From: Hydrogenophaga sp. IBVHS1
GTDB taxonomy: Bacteria > Pseudomonadota > Gammaproteobacteria > Burkholderiales > Burkholderiaceae_C
Length of the DNA: 64,000 bases
Direction: 5' to 3'
NCBI RefSeq assembly: GCF_002127265.1
Contig: NZ_NFUU01000001.1
Coordinates: forward strand, 2,612,040-2,676,039
This document shows, piece after piece, positions 7,084 to 17,495 of the stretch. The position numbers and the translations under genes were made by a program. Each line of letters begins with the position of its first letter. The first letter of the stretch is position 1. The notes beneath the pieces were generated by a model. The model was not told where the DNA came from. It saw only the letters and a list, made by a program, of their open reading frames with translations, and ran no database searches.

Positions 7084-8943
7084 ATGAGACAACCCAACAT
7101 CCGCTTGTTCACCACCTCGCTCGTCATGACCGCCGCCCTCGCCGCCTGTGGTGGTGGCAGCGACGACACACCCGCTCCCGGCCCCGTGCCCGAGGCCACG
7201 CCCGCAGGCCTCACGCTGGAGAAGATCGGCGGCTACAGCACCGGTCAGTTTGGCGTGAGCGCGGCAGAAATTCCGGCGTTTGATGCCGCCAGCAAGCGGC
7301 TCTTCGTGGTGAACGCGCAGCTCGGCGCGGTGGATGTGCTGGACCTCAGCAACCCCGCCAACCCGATCAAGATCAACGTGCTCGATGCCACAGCCATTCT
7401 GGCTGGCGCCGAGATCAACAGCGTGGCAGCAAACAACGGCATCGTGGCCGTGGCCATTCAGGCCCCCGTGAAAACAGATCCGGGTCGCATGGCGCTCTAC
7501 CGCGCGGCAGACCTGAGCCTCATCAGCTCGGTGGCCATTGGCGCCCAGCCCGACATGGTGACCTTCACGCCCGACGGCAACACCGTGCTGGTGGCCAACG
7601 AAGGCGAGCCCAGCGACGACTACCAGACCGACCCGGAAGGCAGCGTGAGCGTGATCGACGTGCGCGACAGGGCCAACCCGGTGGTGCGCACCGCCAGCTT
7701 CACCGCCTTCAACGGCCAGGAAGCCACGCTGCGCGCACAAGGCGTGCGCATCTACGGCCCGGGCGCCACCGCCGCGAAAGATCTGGAGCCCGAGTACATC
7801 GCTGTCTCGGCCGATGGCACCACGGCCTGGGTGACGCTGCAGGAGAACAACGCGCTGGCCCGCGTCAACATTGCCACCGCCACGGTCACCAGCGTGCTGC
7901 CGCTGGGTTTCAAGAACCATGGCGTGGCCGGCAACGAGCTCGATGCTTCCGACACCGACGGCTCCACCATCAACATCCGCACCTGGCCCGGCGTGCGCGG
8001 GATGTATTTGCCCGACGCCATGGCCTCTTACACCGCAGGCGGCCAGACCTACCTGGTGACGGCCAACGAAGGCGACGCGCGCGCCTGGGGCGAAGACAAC
8101 GCCGACTACTGGAACGGCGACGCCACCAAAGGCTTCGTGGAGGAGTTCCGCGTGAAGCACCTGGTGAACCGCAACGGCTGGGCCACGCGCGCGGGCGACG
8201 ACCTGCCGCCGCAGCTGAGCGCACTGGCCGCTGGCGGCCTGCTCGACCCCGCCACCTTCAGCTACTGCGGCGCCATCGCCGGCGACCCGGCAGGCTGCCG
8301 TGCCGACGCCGCGCTGGGTCGCCTGAACATCAGCTGGACCATGGGCTACCGCACCAACCCCGATGGCTCGCCCATGATGTTTTCGGCCGCCGGCGTGGCC
8401 GACCCGGCCGGCACCCGCCTCATGTACGACAACCTCTACAGCTACGGCGCGCGCTCGTTCAGCATCTGGAACGCCAACGGCACGCTGGTGTGGGATTCGG
8501 GCTCGGCGATCGAGAAATTCCTGGAGAGCCCGGACTGCCGCCTCGGCAGGACTCGCAGCATCCCCTGCGCCACGTATTTCAACTCTGGCCACGACGAAGG
8601 CAATGCCCGCGACAGCCGCAGCGACGCCAAGGGCCCTGAGCCCGAAGGCCTGGCGCTGGGCAAGATCGGCAACAAGACCTTTGCCTTTATTGGCCTGGAG
8701 CGCATGGGCGGCGTGCTGGTGTACGACATCACCAACCCGCTGGCACCCACCCGCGTGGACTACCTGAACACCCGCGACGAATGGCTGACCGACCCACCCG
8801 ATCTGGCCACCGCCGGCGACCTCGGCCCCGAAGGCCTGGTGTTCATCGCCGCGAAAGATTCACCCAACGGCAAGCCGCTGCTGGTGGTGGGCAATGAGGT
8901 GAGCGGCACCACCGCCGTGCTGCAGCTCAACCTCACTTACTGA
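7084..8943 (+). CDS. Choice-of-anchor I family lipoprotein
   Basis: Exported protein of 619 residues. Residues 1-20 form a lipoprotein signal ending in LAACGG, so Cys20-21 would be lipidated. The mature part is a seven-bladed-propeller-like repeat protein: KRLFVVNAQLGAVDVLDLS, PDGNTVLVANEGEPSDDY, then EYIAVSADGTTAWVTLQENN, TYLVTANEGDARAWG, GPEPEGLALGKIGNKTFAF and LGPEGLVFI. This is the pattern of choice-of-anchor I proteins, often annotated loosely as alkaline phosphatase or esterase-like. No catalytic residues can be assigned with confidence. A possible Pho-type repeat lies upstream. Confidence 0.85.
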   Translation: MRQPNIRLFTTSLVMTAALAACGGGSDDTPAPGPVPEATPAGLTLEKIGGYSTGQFGVSAAEIPAFDAASKRLFVVNAQLGAVDVLDLSNPANPIKINVLDATAILAGAEINSVAANNGIVAVAIQAPVKTDPGRMALYRAADLSLISSVAIGAQPDMVTFTPDGNTVLVANEGEPSDDYQTDPEGSVSVIDVRDRANPVVRTASFTAFNGQEATLRAQGVRIYGPGATAAKDLEPEYIAVSADGTTAWVTLQENNALARVNIATATVTSVLPLGFKNHGVAGNELDASDTDGSTINIRTWPGVRGMYLPDAMASYTAGGQTYLVTANEGDARAWGEDNADYWNGDATKGFVEEFRVKHLVNRNGWATRAGDDLPPQLSALAAGGLLDPATFSYCGAIAGDPAGCRADAALGRLNISWTMGYRTNPDGSPMMFSAAGVADPAGTRLMYDNLYSYGARSFSIWNANGTLVWDSGSAIEKFLESPDCRLGRTRSIPCATYFNSGHDEGNARDSRSDAKGPEPEGLALGKIGNKTFAFIGLERMGGVLVYDITNPLAPTRVDYLNTRDEWLTDPPDLATAGDLGPEGLVFIAAKDSPNGKPLLVVGNEVSGTTAVLQLNLTY

Positions 8944-8949
8944 GCCAGC

Positions 8950-10182
8950 TCAGCCGGACGCCAGCGGCTTCAAGGCCGCTGGCAGCCAGCTTGCCAGCCG
9001 CGCGTGGATGGCAGGTTCGTTGCGCTGCCACCAGATGCCCAGCGCCACCACCGCCAAGCCGAGCAGCGTGAGCGCGAACGGGAACAGCAGGCTGTTTTCA
9101 AACACGCGGTAGGCGAGGTAACCCAGGTAACCCGCCACACCAAATCCACCCAGCACGGTGAACACGCGCCGGCCGATGGCAGCGCCCAGGAACACCATGA
9201 ACACGTTGATCAGCGCGTAGAGAAACTTGTTGAGTTCGGATTCGCTTTCGCGCAGGCTCAGACCACACCAGAACATGATGGCGCCGAACAAGTAGAGCCA
9301 GAACGCGAAGTCCTGCCGGTCTTCTGCCGCCGTGGCGGTGCGGCTGCGCAGATCGACCCACACCGCCAGCGCGCAGGTGGCCAGGCCAAACACCAGCGAC
9401 ACATCACGCGTGAACTCCCAGTCAAAGCCTTCCTTCTGCATCAGCATGTGCGCCACGTCCATGCTGAGGTACCAGATGGTCACGGCCACCGGCATCACCA
9501 TGAAGGGGAGCTTGTAGCGCCACAGCAGCACCACGGCAGCGGCCAGCGTGGCCAGCTCCAGCGTGAGCCAGCGCCAGTCGATGAAGCGGTGGTAATCGCG
9601 GTAGCTGTCGGGCCCGCCCTCTGGCCAGAGGCCGATGCCCGACTGGAGCGCCCACACCGCCAACGGCACCAGGCACACCGCCAGCGTGGCCAGAATGCCG
9701 GCCGGCGTGCGCAGACCCTTCTGCAGCAGGTTGCCGGCCACCGCCAGCGCACCCACGAGGTAACCCACCGAGAGCGCAAACACGCCCCAGGCGCCAAACA
9801 ACGCCCAGCCCAGGTTCATGAACATCGTCATGGCGCCAATGGCCAGCATGCCGCCGAAGTAATAGAGCGTGTTGGTGAACGAAAACACCGGGCTGGCGTG
9901 CACCGGCGCGGGTGCAGCAGCCGGCGGCAGGGCTTCCAGCGGCTGGGGCTGCGTGTCCACCGCAGGCGGTGCCGCTACGCGCAGCGGGCTGCCCGGCGTG
10001 GCCCACGAAGCCCAGAGCGCATGCGCCTCGGCGGGCAAGATGGCGCCCTGCTCCACAGCGGCCTCCACATCGCGCCAGCTGAGCTGCACGCGCACGCTCG
10101 GCAAAAACACGTCCTCCGCCTTCGTGGCCTCCCAGCGCGGGGGATCTTCGCCGGGCATGGTGTCGGGATTGTCTTTGTTCAT
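8950..10182 (-). CDS. Polytopic membrane protein, DUF2157-like
   Basis: Protein of 410 residues: a soluble N-terminal segment (about 1-110) with SWRDVEAAVEQGAILPAEAHALWA, then roughly ten hydrophobic helices beginning near residue 112 (LYYFGGMLAIGAMTMFMNLGWALF). The N-terminal segment followed by many helices resembles DUF2157-type membrane proteins of unknown function. The start at 10182 is preceded by AAGAGGAA. It is divergent from glnS (74-base gap) and convergent with the lipoprotein gene, sharing a hairpin. Confidence 0.75.
   Translation of the reverse strand: MNKDNPDTMPGEDPPRWEATKAEDVFLPSVRVQLSWRDVEAAVEQGAILPAEAHALWASWATPGSPLRVAAPPAVDTQPQPLEALPPAAAPAPVHASPVFSFTNTLYYFGGMLAIGAMTMFMNLGWALFGAWGVFALSVGYLVGALAVAGNLLQKGLRTPAGILATLAVCLVPLAVWALQSGIGLWPEGGPDSYRDYHRFIDWRWLTLELATLAAAVVLLWRYKLPFMVMPVAVTIWYLSMDVAHMLMQKEGFDWEFTRDVSLVFGLATCALAVWVDLRSRTATAAEDRQDFAFWLYLFGAIMFWCGLSLRESESELNKFLYALINVFMVFLGAAIGRRVFTVLGGFGVAGYLGYLAYRVFENSLLFPFALTLLGLAVVALGIWWQRNEPAIHARLASWLPAALKPLASG
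8960..8983. terminator. Hairpin between convergent genes
   Basis: Perfect 9-bp stem GCCAGCGGC (8960-8968) / GCCGCTGGC (8975-8983) with loop TTCAAG, placed just after the stop of the lipoprotein gene and inside the last codons of the opposing membrane-protein gene. No T-run follows, so it may act weakly or with Rho. Confidence 0.4.
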
Positions 10183-10256
10183 TGGTATTTCCTCTTCCTG
10201 TGGCCGAACGATAGCGGAAACCCAGGCCCCGGCAAACCACATCAATAGAATGCGGC

Positions 10257-12088
<1,832 letters not shown>

Positions 12089-12092
<4 letters not shown>

Positions 12093-13291
12093 CTTATATA
12101 TATGGGCCATCAATCTACTCTGAGGAATCAATGTGGGCAAATGCGCCACGTGTTGAGATGCCTTCTTTATTTGACTCAGATATAGAAGAAAAGTATGCCT
12201 CCAGAGCCGATCGAATCGTTACTGAAACGAATCGAGAGAAATTGCGCAATTTTGCAGATGCGCTTCGTCGCCCTGGCTACATGGACACGCGTCCATTTTA
12301 CCAGCGGCGGAATAGATGGGATGCACGTAGACAATCTCAACTTATCGAATCAATACTGATCAATATTCCAATACCGCCATTGTTCGTATATGAAACAGAG
12401 CCTGATCGGTACGAAGTCATGGATGGACAGCAGAGAATTACTGCAATCCGGTCATTTTATAGCAACGAGCTTGTGCTTAAGGGACTGCAACGTTGGCCAG
12501 AACTGAATGGCCGAACATATTCGAAGTTGCCAGACACCATCAAAGCAGGGATTGATCGGAGATCAATCTCTTGGGTTACAGTATTAAACGAATCATCAAG
12601 AGATGAAGAGGAGGCATTTCAATTGAAGCAGCTGGTCTTCGAACGACTCAACACCGGAGGTGTGAAGTTGAGCGCACAGGAGATTAGAAATGCATTATAT
12701 GCAAGCCCATTCAATGAACTCTTGCTCGATCTTTCCCGAGAAAAACTTCATCGAGAGGCTTGGGGGTTGCCGAACTTTGAAAAAGTAGAGGAAGAAGAAA
12801 CACCGGACTATCTCTTGAAAGATCGCCTCTATAGCGAAATGGGCGATGTAGAAGTGATATTGAGATACTTTGCACTCCGTCATGTTCAGCAATATCGCGG
12901 TGGCATGCGTAGCTTTCTTGATTCGTATATGTACCGCGCAAGAAGATTTGAGCGCAACGAGCTAACTGCCCTGGGCGAGTATTATTTGAGTACACTTGCA
13001 TTGGCGAGTGAAATATTTGAAGATAAACTTTTTCGTCCTTTTGATCCCAAGACAAACACATGGAAAAAGGTAAAACAGAAGGCATTTTCCGATGCAATAC
13101 TTGTGGCATTGACGGAATTTAGAGAACAGAAGAATAGGTTACTCATAAACCGCGATCAAATCCTCAAGCTAGTAATTGAAGCGTTTGTAAATGATCAGGA
13201 TAAGGGCATCCTGACGGGAAGAGGAAACACCAAGTCCGATGTTGAAGCACGAATCGAACTGCTGCGGAACATTTTCATCTCCTGCGTTTAA
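12089..13291 (+). CDS. DUF262 (GmrS/ParB-like) protein of a DUF262-HEPN cassette
   Basis: Protein of 400 residues with the DUF262 fold: FYQRRNRWDARRQSQLIES and NIPIPPLFVYE (about 70-105), the nucleotide-binding motif DGQQR (112-116) and LNTGG (187-191). DUF262 is the NTP-hydrolysing, DNA-recognition half of GmrSD, BrxU and SspE restriction factors. Here the usual C-terminal DUF1524 HNH nuclease is absent; residues 240-400 are helical without an obvious HNH motif. The ATG overlaps the glnS stop (ATGA). An alternative Met at 12131 has a better ribosome site (TGAGGA). Base composition is clearly lower in GC than glnS. The partner gene follows 6 bases later. A defence or toxin-antitoxin role is inference. 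Confidence 0.82.
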
Positions 13292-14353
13292 CTCAAGATG
13301 ATCGAGAATGAGTTTCAGGATTTTCGCAAGAGGCTCCGGCAAGCCAAATCCTTATTTCATTTAAACGAATGGGTGCGAAATAGGACAATTTCTCTTCCAT
13401 CGGATGAAGCACTTGGAATCGCAATTTTTGAGCGCAATGAGTATTCAAGATACTTCGATTACTCAGGTGCACTTACCAGCTTGTACGCAACATATGAGGC
13501 ATACGTTTTCGCAATAGTAACGGCGTGGCTACGCATCATAGGGGCATCGAACTATACTGTTTTGTCAGAGAAGGATTTGATCGAACTTCGAGAGAGCTAT
13601 CGACGCCATACGGGCTTCTGTATTCAGCATTTAAGCCAGAAACGATTCGAAAATATAGGTTTAGAGAACCTGCTGATATCAGCACTGAAAAGCAACAGAG
13701 GCCGCAAGAATCAAATCCTAGTTCCAGAAGTGTTTTATTCAAATCTAAATAATCTTCGACTGAATGATTTGCATGGACTTTTTTCGGACGTCAAACTACT
13801 TGATGCATCTAACTTTTTAAATAGTAGGCCCTATCTTCAGGATTTTTTAGAGGGCACCGGGAATACCCTAGATTCATATCTTTCCGGCTTCGTTCAACGA
13901 CGAAATGATGTGGCGCATGGCAATGGCGGCGGAGAACTGCTTGGGCTTTCGTCACTTGTAGAAATTGCTGATTTTCTGGAACTATTAGGGCAAGCCCTTA
14001 GAGATTTTCTTTTAAGCAACCTACTTAGAAGTCAAAAATGCGTGCCAATTGGCACATTTCAAAAACGGTATAAAACTAAACGCGTACTGATCTTGGTTTC
14101 AAACGGCGAGTATCTCTCCAATTCGGATCGAATAATTATTCAATCAGATCGAGAAATTCTTGTCAGTCAAATCGAGAGTCTCGAGGCGGAAAGTTCCATC
14201 CTCGGGGCTACGACCCCTGGCAATCTAGATCCCATGGGGGTTCAAATAAAGCATATCCCCCCGGCAAGCGGCAAAGTATTTCGAATTTTGTCTCCTATGC
14301 AAAGCTTTCTTTGAACTCATGGCTCATTGATGAGCTCTGTAAATGCCATAGAT
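12093..14353 (+). other. AT-rich inserted accessory cassette
   Basis: Composition changes sharply at the glnS stop and reverts near 14353. For example 13801-13860 has 24 G+C of 60, against 40 of 60 at 11401-11460 in glnS. Two plus-strand genes fill it. No integrase, transposase or clear flanking direct repeat is visible; a perfect inverted repeat GCTCAT-TG-ATGAGC (14322-14335) lies at the right edge. It most likely arrived by homologous or illegitimate recombination at the 3' end of glnS. Confidence 0.65.
13298..14314 (+). CDS. HEPN-type protein (MAE_28990/MAE_18760-like), partner of DUF262
   Basis: Protein of 338 residues. The N-terminal two thirds is helical, with LTSLYATYEAYVFAIVTAWL (about 63-82) and LSGFVQRRNDVAHG. 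The latter contains R202-N-D-V-A-H207, the R-x4-H catalytic motif of HEPN ribonucleases, with the polar residue after Arg typical of active members. This fits the HEPN families named after MAE_28990/MAE_18760 that are linked to defence and toxin-antitoxin loci. The C-terminal part (about 250-338) looks like a small beta-rich domain. It follows the DUF262 gene by 6 bases and shares its AT-rich composition. RNase activity is predicted, not shown. Confidence 0.75.
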   Translation: MIENEFQDFRKRLRQAKSLFHLNEWVRNRTISLPSDEALGIAIFERNEYSRYFDYSGALTSLYATYEAYVFAIVTAWLRIIGASNYTVLSEKDLIELRESYRRHTGFCIQHLSQKRFENIGLENLLISALKSNRGRKNQILVPEVFYSNLNNLRLNDLHGLFSDVKLLDASNFLNSRPYLQDFLEGTGNTLDSYLSGFVQRRNDVAHGNGGGELLGLSSLVEIADFLELLGQALRDFLLSNLLRSQKCVPIGTFQKRYKTKRVLILVSNGEYLSNSDRIIIQSDREILVSQIESLEAESSILGATTPGNLDPMGVQIKHIPPASGKVFRILSPMQSFL

Positions 14354-14761
14354 ATGCTCACCAACCTCACCCCCTTCTTCCTCCACTGGGCCATCACGGC
14401 CCTCTCCCTTTGGGTGGCGAGCCATCTGTTCAAGGGCATCCGGTTCGGGAGCACCTCGGCGCTCGTGGTATCGGCCCTGCTGCTGGGCCTGGCCAATGCC
14501 ATCGTGCGGCCCCTGCTGGTCTTCCTCACACTGCCGTTGACCGTGCTCACCTTCGGCCTGTTCCTGCTGGTCATCAACGCGCTGATGCTGTTGCTGGTGG
14601 CGAAGATCGTGGACGGCTTCAAGGTGGATGGGTTCTGGACGGCGTTCTGGGCCAGCCTGTTCATCGCCGTGCTGAGCTTTGTGCTGGGCGCCTTCGTGCT
14701 GGGTGGGTCGCCGGAGTTCACGATTGACACCGGGCCTGGGGATGGGCGGGTCTGGTTGTGA
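14354..14761 (+). CDS. Phage holin family 4_2-like membrane protein
   Basis: Small membrane protein (135 residues) of the PF04020 type, a bacterial family named after a phage holin but widespread on chromosomes. Four hydrophobic helices are visible (about 6-24, 33-55, 58-82 and 96-118), with the family motif LANAIVRPLLVFLTLPLTVLT... continuing into LFLLVINALMLLL. I prefer the ATG at 14354 because the homology begins there and the AT-rich cassette ends just before it. In-frame starts at 14330 (ATG) and 14327 (TTG) would borrow cassette sequence. No convincing ribosome site precedes 14354, so the original leader may have been lost. Confidence 0.8.
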   Translation: MLTNLTPFFLHWAITALSLWVASHLFKGIRFGSTSALVVSALLLGLANAIVRPLLVFLTLPLTVLTFGLFLLVINALMLLLVAKIVDGFKVDGFWTAFWASLFIAVLSFVLGAFVLGGSPEFTIDTGPGDGRVWL

Positions 14762-14770
14762 TGTTTTTTT

Positions 14771-14816
14771 GTTTCTTATAATTGACAAAATGGCAGATTT
14801 GATCAAAATGAGAAAC
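14771..14816 (+). promoter_or_regulatory. Promoter/operator region of the XRE-AbiEii pair
   Basis: In the 57-base gap before the XRE gene there is a perfect -10 box TATAAT (14777-14782). GTTTCT (14771-14776) and AGAAAC (14811-14816) form an inverted repeat around the region, and TTTGATCAAA (14798-14807) is a 10-base palindrome. A TTGACA is also present at 14782-14787. Such dyads between a promoter and an antitoxin gene usually serve autoregulation; that role is inferred. Confidence 0.5.
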
Positions 14817-14818
14817 AA

Positions 14819-15331
14819 ATGCCAGCCACCATCCCGCTCGTCACCGAAGCCAGCGTCGTCCAGCTCCAGTCGATGGGCTTGCAGATTCGTGCTCGGCGCA
14901 AAGCACTGGGCGTGAGTGCCACGGCGGCGGCCGAGTCGGCTGGAGTTTCGCGGGTGACCTTGCACCGTGTGGAAAAGGGCGAGCCCTCGGTGGCCGCCGG
15001 GGCCTGGGGCAATGTCCTGGCGGCGTTGGGCATGGTGTGGCAGGCGCGCCCCACTGGGCAACTGGCGGATGTGGAATCGGAGCGCCAAGACCGCAAGGGT
15101 TGGATTCCCGCACGCGTGCGGCTGGCCGATTATCCGCAGCTTCGCTCGCTGGCCTGGCAGGTGCATGGCACCGAGTCGCTCACGCCGAGGGAGGCACTGG
15201 TCATTTACGAACGCAACGCGCGTCACCTGAACACGCAGGCCATGTCGGCCGACGAGCAAGACTTGCTCGACGCGCTTCGGCTCGGCCTGCAAGACCAGCG
15301 GCCTGCATTGGAAACGCCCGATGGAGTTTGA
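14819..15331 (+). CDS. XRE-family HTH antitoxin-like regulator
   Basis: Protein of 170 residues with a helix-turn-helix of the XRE class at about residues 20-62 (LQIRARRKALGVSATAAAES, AGVSRVTLHRVEKG). The remainder (about 80-150) is a helical region predicted to contact a partner. Its last 11 bases overlap the AbiEii-like gene, so the two are translationally coupled. In this arrangement the HTH protein is the likely antitoxin and repressor of its own promoter. It differs from classical AbiEi, which has a different winged-helix regulator. Confidence 0.8.
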   Translation: MPATIPLVTEASVVQLQSMGLQIRARRKALGVSATAAAESAGVSRVTLHRVEKGEPSVAAGAWGNVLAALGMVWQARPTGQLADVESERQDRKGWIPARVRLADYPQLRSLAWQVHGTESLTPREALVIYERNARHLNTQAMSADEQDLLDALRLGLQDQRPALETPDGV

Positions 15332-16037
15332 GCGGCCTCATCACCAGCGCATTGCGCATGTGCTGGCCGCACTCGACGGCGAAAAACTGCGCCAGTACGC
15401 CTGCCTGTTTGGTGGTGGTACCTGCATCGCCCTGCGGCATGGCGAATACCGTGAATCTGTGGACATCGACTTTCTTGTATCGGACGCAGTGGGCTACCGC
15501 GAGCTGCGGCAATTGCTCACTGGCCCCACGGCCTTGGGCGCGATCACGCGGGGCGGCGCGCAGCCACTGGTGGTGGTGCGCGAGATCCGAGCGGACCAGT
15601 ACGGCATTCGGACCCAGGTGCAGATGGACGGGCACGCGATCAAGTTCGAGGTGGTTCGGGAAGCTCGCATTGAACTGGAATCACCGCAGATGGGCGACAA
15701 CATTTGCGGCGTGAGTACTCTCACTGCGCTGGACTTGGCGGCCTCCAAGCTGCTCGCTAATTCAGACCGGCAGGCAGACGATGGCGTGTTCAACCGCGAC
15801 GTGATCGATCTGGCCATGATGGCCTTGCCGCTGCGCTCACTGCGCGCCGCAAGCGCTAAGGCCGAGCAGGCGTATGGCCCTGCCATCGGGCGCGATCTCG
15901 GAAAAGCGATCGACCGCTTGCAGAACCGAAAAGGCTGGCTGGAGCGCTGCATGCAGGCGATGGACATGCAGATGCCCAAGGCGTTGCTGTGGCAAAAAGT
16001 GCGGGCTTTGCGCCGGTTGAACAAGACTTCAGTCTGA
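15321..16037 (+). CDS. AbiEii/AbiGii-like nucleotidyltransferase toxin
   Basis: Nucleotidyltransferase-fold protein of 238 residues. The signature is GGGTCIALRHG (31-41) followed by ESVDIDFLV, with metal-binding Asp48 and Asp50, as in AbiEii, MenA and related toxins that add nucleotides to tRNA or other acceptors. A conserved lower block DLAASKLLANSDR (about 145-157) and NRDVIDLAMM follows. Length is slightly short for AbiEii (about 270-300). It overlaps the XRE gene at its start and overlaps the opposing kinase gene by 9 bases at its end. Role in phage defence or plasmid-like stabilisation is inferred from family knowledge. Confidence 0.82.
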   Translation: MEFERPHHQRIAHVLAALDGEKLRQYACLFGGGTCIALRHGEYRESVDIDFLVSDAVGYRELRQLLTGPTALGAITRGGAQPLVVVREIRADQYGIRTQVQMDGHAIKFEVVREARIELESPQMGDNICGVSTLTALDLAASKLLANSDRQADDGVFNRDVIDLAMMALPLRSLRAASAKAEQAYGPAIGRDLGKAIDRLQNRKGWLERCMQAMDMQMPKALLWQKVRALRRLNKTSV

Positions 16038-17072
16038 AGCGTCCGCAGCAGTGATCCCAGGCATCGCCAGCTCCAACCCCTCCCACTGCGTCAACACCTT
16101 CACCTGCCGTTGCAAATAATCCAGCGGCATGGCCTGCGATCCCCACACGGGCACGCGCCCGGCGTATTCGCCCAGCAGCCAGAACTGACGCACCGCCACG
16201 AACATCGGCAATGCAGCCACATCGGCTTCGCTCAAACGGCGCACCGCCTGATAGGCCGTGATGAAGTGGTTCCAGCGCGTCAGGGCCTTCTCGCTCCACA
16301 CACCATCCACGCTGCGCGGGTGCAGCCACCACGGGTACACGGCGAGTTCGTAGGCGAGGTGGCCGGGGCCGGTGTCGTCGAAGTCGAAGAACACGGCCTG
16401 GCGTTGGTCTGCGCCGTTCTCGCCCGCGCTCACGGTGATGAAGTTGTTGTCGCTGTGCGCGTCGCCGTGGCAGAGCACCTGCGTGAGTTCACCGAGCGCG
16501 GCGATGCGATCGTGCAGGCGCCGGCCGAGGGCTTCAAACTGCGGGCGCAGTTCGGCCGTCATGGTGGGTGCGCGCAGCAGGTGTTGCAGCGGGCGCAGCA
16601 GCAGGTGATCCAGATTCAGCGTGTAGTGGGGCGCGCTGCTTTGCAGGCCCTCGCCCGCCGCGTGCAGTTGCGCCAGGCCCCGGCCAAAGGCCTCGATGTT
16701 GGCGGGCAGGTCGGTGGTGGCTTCGCCGTCCAGGTGTTCGAACAGCATCACTTCGCGTTCGCCTTCGGGCAGCGTGATGCGCACGGCCACGTCGCCCGTG
16801 GTGGTGGGCAGGCTTGCGGCCACCGGGCAGCCGCGTGCGCGCAGGTGCTGCAACACATCGGCTTCGAACTGCAGCCGGGGCTCGCCGCGCGGGCGTTCGG
16901 CACACAGCCGGGCCACCACGCGGCGGCCGTCCGCCAGCGTCAGGCCATACACCTGGTTGAAGCTGCGCCGCAAAAACTCGGCGGCCACCACGTCTCCCAG
17001 CGGGTAGTGGGCCTGCACCACGCGCGCCATGGCGGCGGCGGTGGGTGTGGACTGCGCAATCTCCAGATGCAT
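16029..17072 (-). CDS. SrkA/RdoA-like APH-fold kinase
   Basis: Aminoglycoside-phosphotransferase-fold kinase of 347 residues. It has RSFNQVYGLTLADGRRVVARL for the N-lobe, catalytic loop VLCHGDAHSDNNF (Asp and Asn present) and metal motif VFFDFDDTGPGHLAYELA. The pattern resembles the stress-response Ser/Thr kinase SrkA (YihE/RdoA) and related APH proteins. The start at 17072 gives MHLEIAQSTP; longer in-frame extension has no support. It overlaps the AbiEii gene end by 9 bases (convergent) and is divergent from the small GIY-YIG-like gene. Confidence 0.85.
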   Translation of the reverse strand: MHLEIAQSTPTAAAMARVVQAHYPLGDVVAAEFLRRSFNQVYGLTLADGRRVVARLCAERPRGEPRLQFEADVLQHLRARGCPVAASLPTTTGDVAVRITLPEGEREVMLFEHLDGEATTDLPANIEAFGRGLAQLHAAGEGLQSSAPHYTLNLDHLLLRPLQHLLRAPTMTAELRPQFEALGRRLHDRIAALGELTQVLCHGDAHSDNNFITVSAGENGADQRQAVFFDFDDTGPGHLAYELAVYPWWLHPRSVDGVWSEKALTRWNHFITAYQAVRRLSEADVAALPMFVAVRQFWLLGEYAGRVPVWGSQAMPLDYLQRQVKVLTQWEGLELAMPGITAADASD

Positions 17073-17120
17073 GACCGACCCCGTTGGGAAAAAGGGCGCG
17101 ATTATAGAGAGCGACCCATA

Positions 17121-17471
17121 ATGGCCGCCGCCCCACAACCCGCCATGAGCCGTCGCCCCCACCACCACGTCTATGTGATCGAGCTGCACAAGGACGTGCT
17201 TCTCGATCACAAGTTTCGCCAGTGCAACCCAGGCTACGTGGACGGCAAGCCCTGCGTGTACGTGGGCATGACCGGCCTGGACCCGGACGTGCGCTTCGAC
17301 AAGCACAAGGCGGGCATTCAGGCGAGCTCGTACGTCTTCAAATACGGTTTGCGCCTGCTGCCGGATTTGTACGAGGGCTTCAACCCGATGCGCTACGAGG
17401 ACGCGGTGGACAAGGAGATCGAGGTGGGGATTGATCTGCGGTCGGCGGGGTTTGGGGTGTGGCAGGCTTGA
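17121..17471 (+). CDS. Small GIY-YIG-like protein
   Basis: Protein of 116 residues. HHVYVIEL (about 14-21) and KPCVYVGMTG (about 43-52) take the places of the GIY and YIG motifs. RFDKHKAG follows with the conserved Arg, and an acidic residue occurs in DAVDKEIEVGIDL near the end. This suggests a degenerate GIY-YIG nuclease fold standing alone. A second in-frame Met at 17145 is equally possible. The upstream gap (48 bases) is shared with the divergent kinase. Whether it is catalytically active cannot be told. Confidence 0.6.
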   Translation: MAAAPQPAMSRRPHHHVYVIELHKDVLLDHKFRQCNPGYVDGKPCVYVGMTGLDPDVRFDKHKAGIQASSYVFKYGLRLLPDLYEGFNPMRYEDAVDKEIEVGIDLRSAGFGVWQA

Positions 17472-17495
17472 GGCGGAAGCTCAAACCTGCTTTTT
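17462..17495 (+). terminator. Rho-independent terminator
   Basis: GCAGGCTTGAG (17462-17472) pairs with CTCAAACCTGC (17480-17490) with a single internal mismatch and a 7-base loop, directly followed by TTTTT (17491-17495). It overlaps the stop of the GIY-YIG-like gene and precedes the opposing NYN gene end. Confidence 0.65.

Noticed and set aside
7072-8592. A long open frame on the minus strand opposite the choice-of-anchor gene
   Set aside because: The translation is Val/Ala/Gly/His-rich without motifs and mirrors the codon bias of the plus-strand gene; it is a shadow frame.
14354-14761. Prophage remnant because of a holin-type protein
   Set aside because: The PF04020-like family is widespread on chromosomes and no endolysin, integrase or structural genes accompany it.
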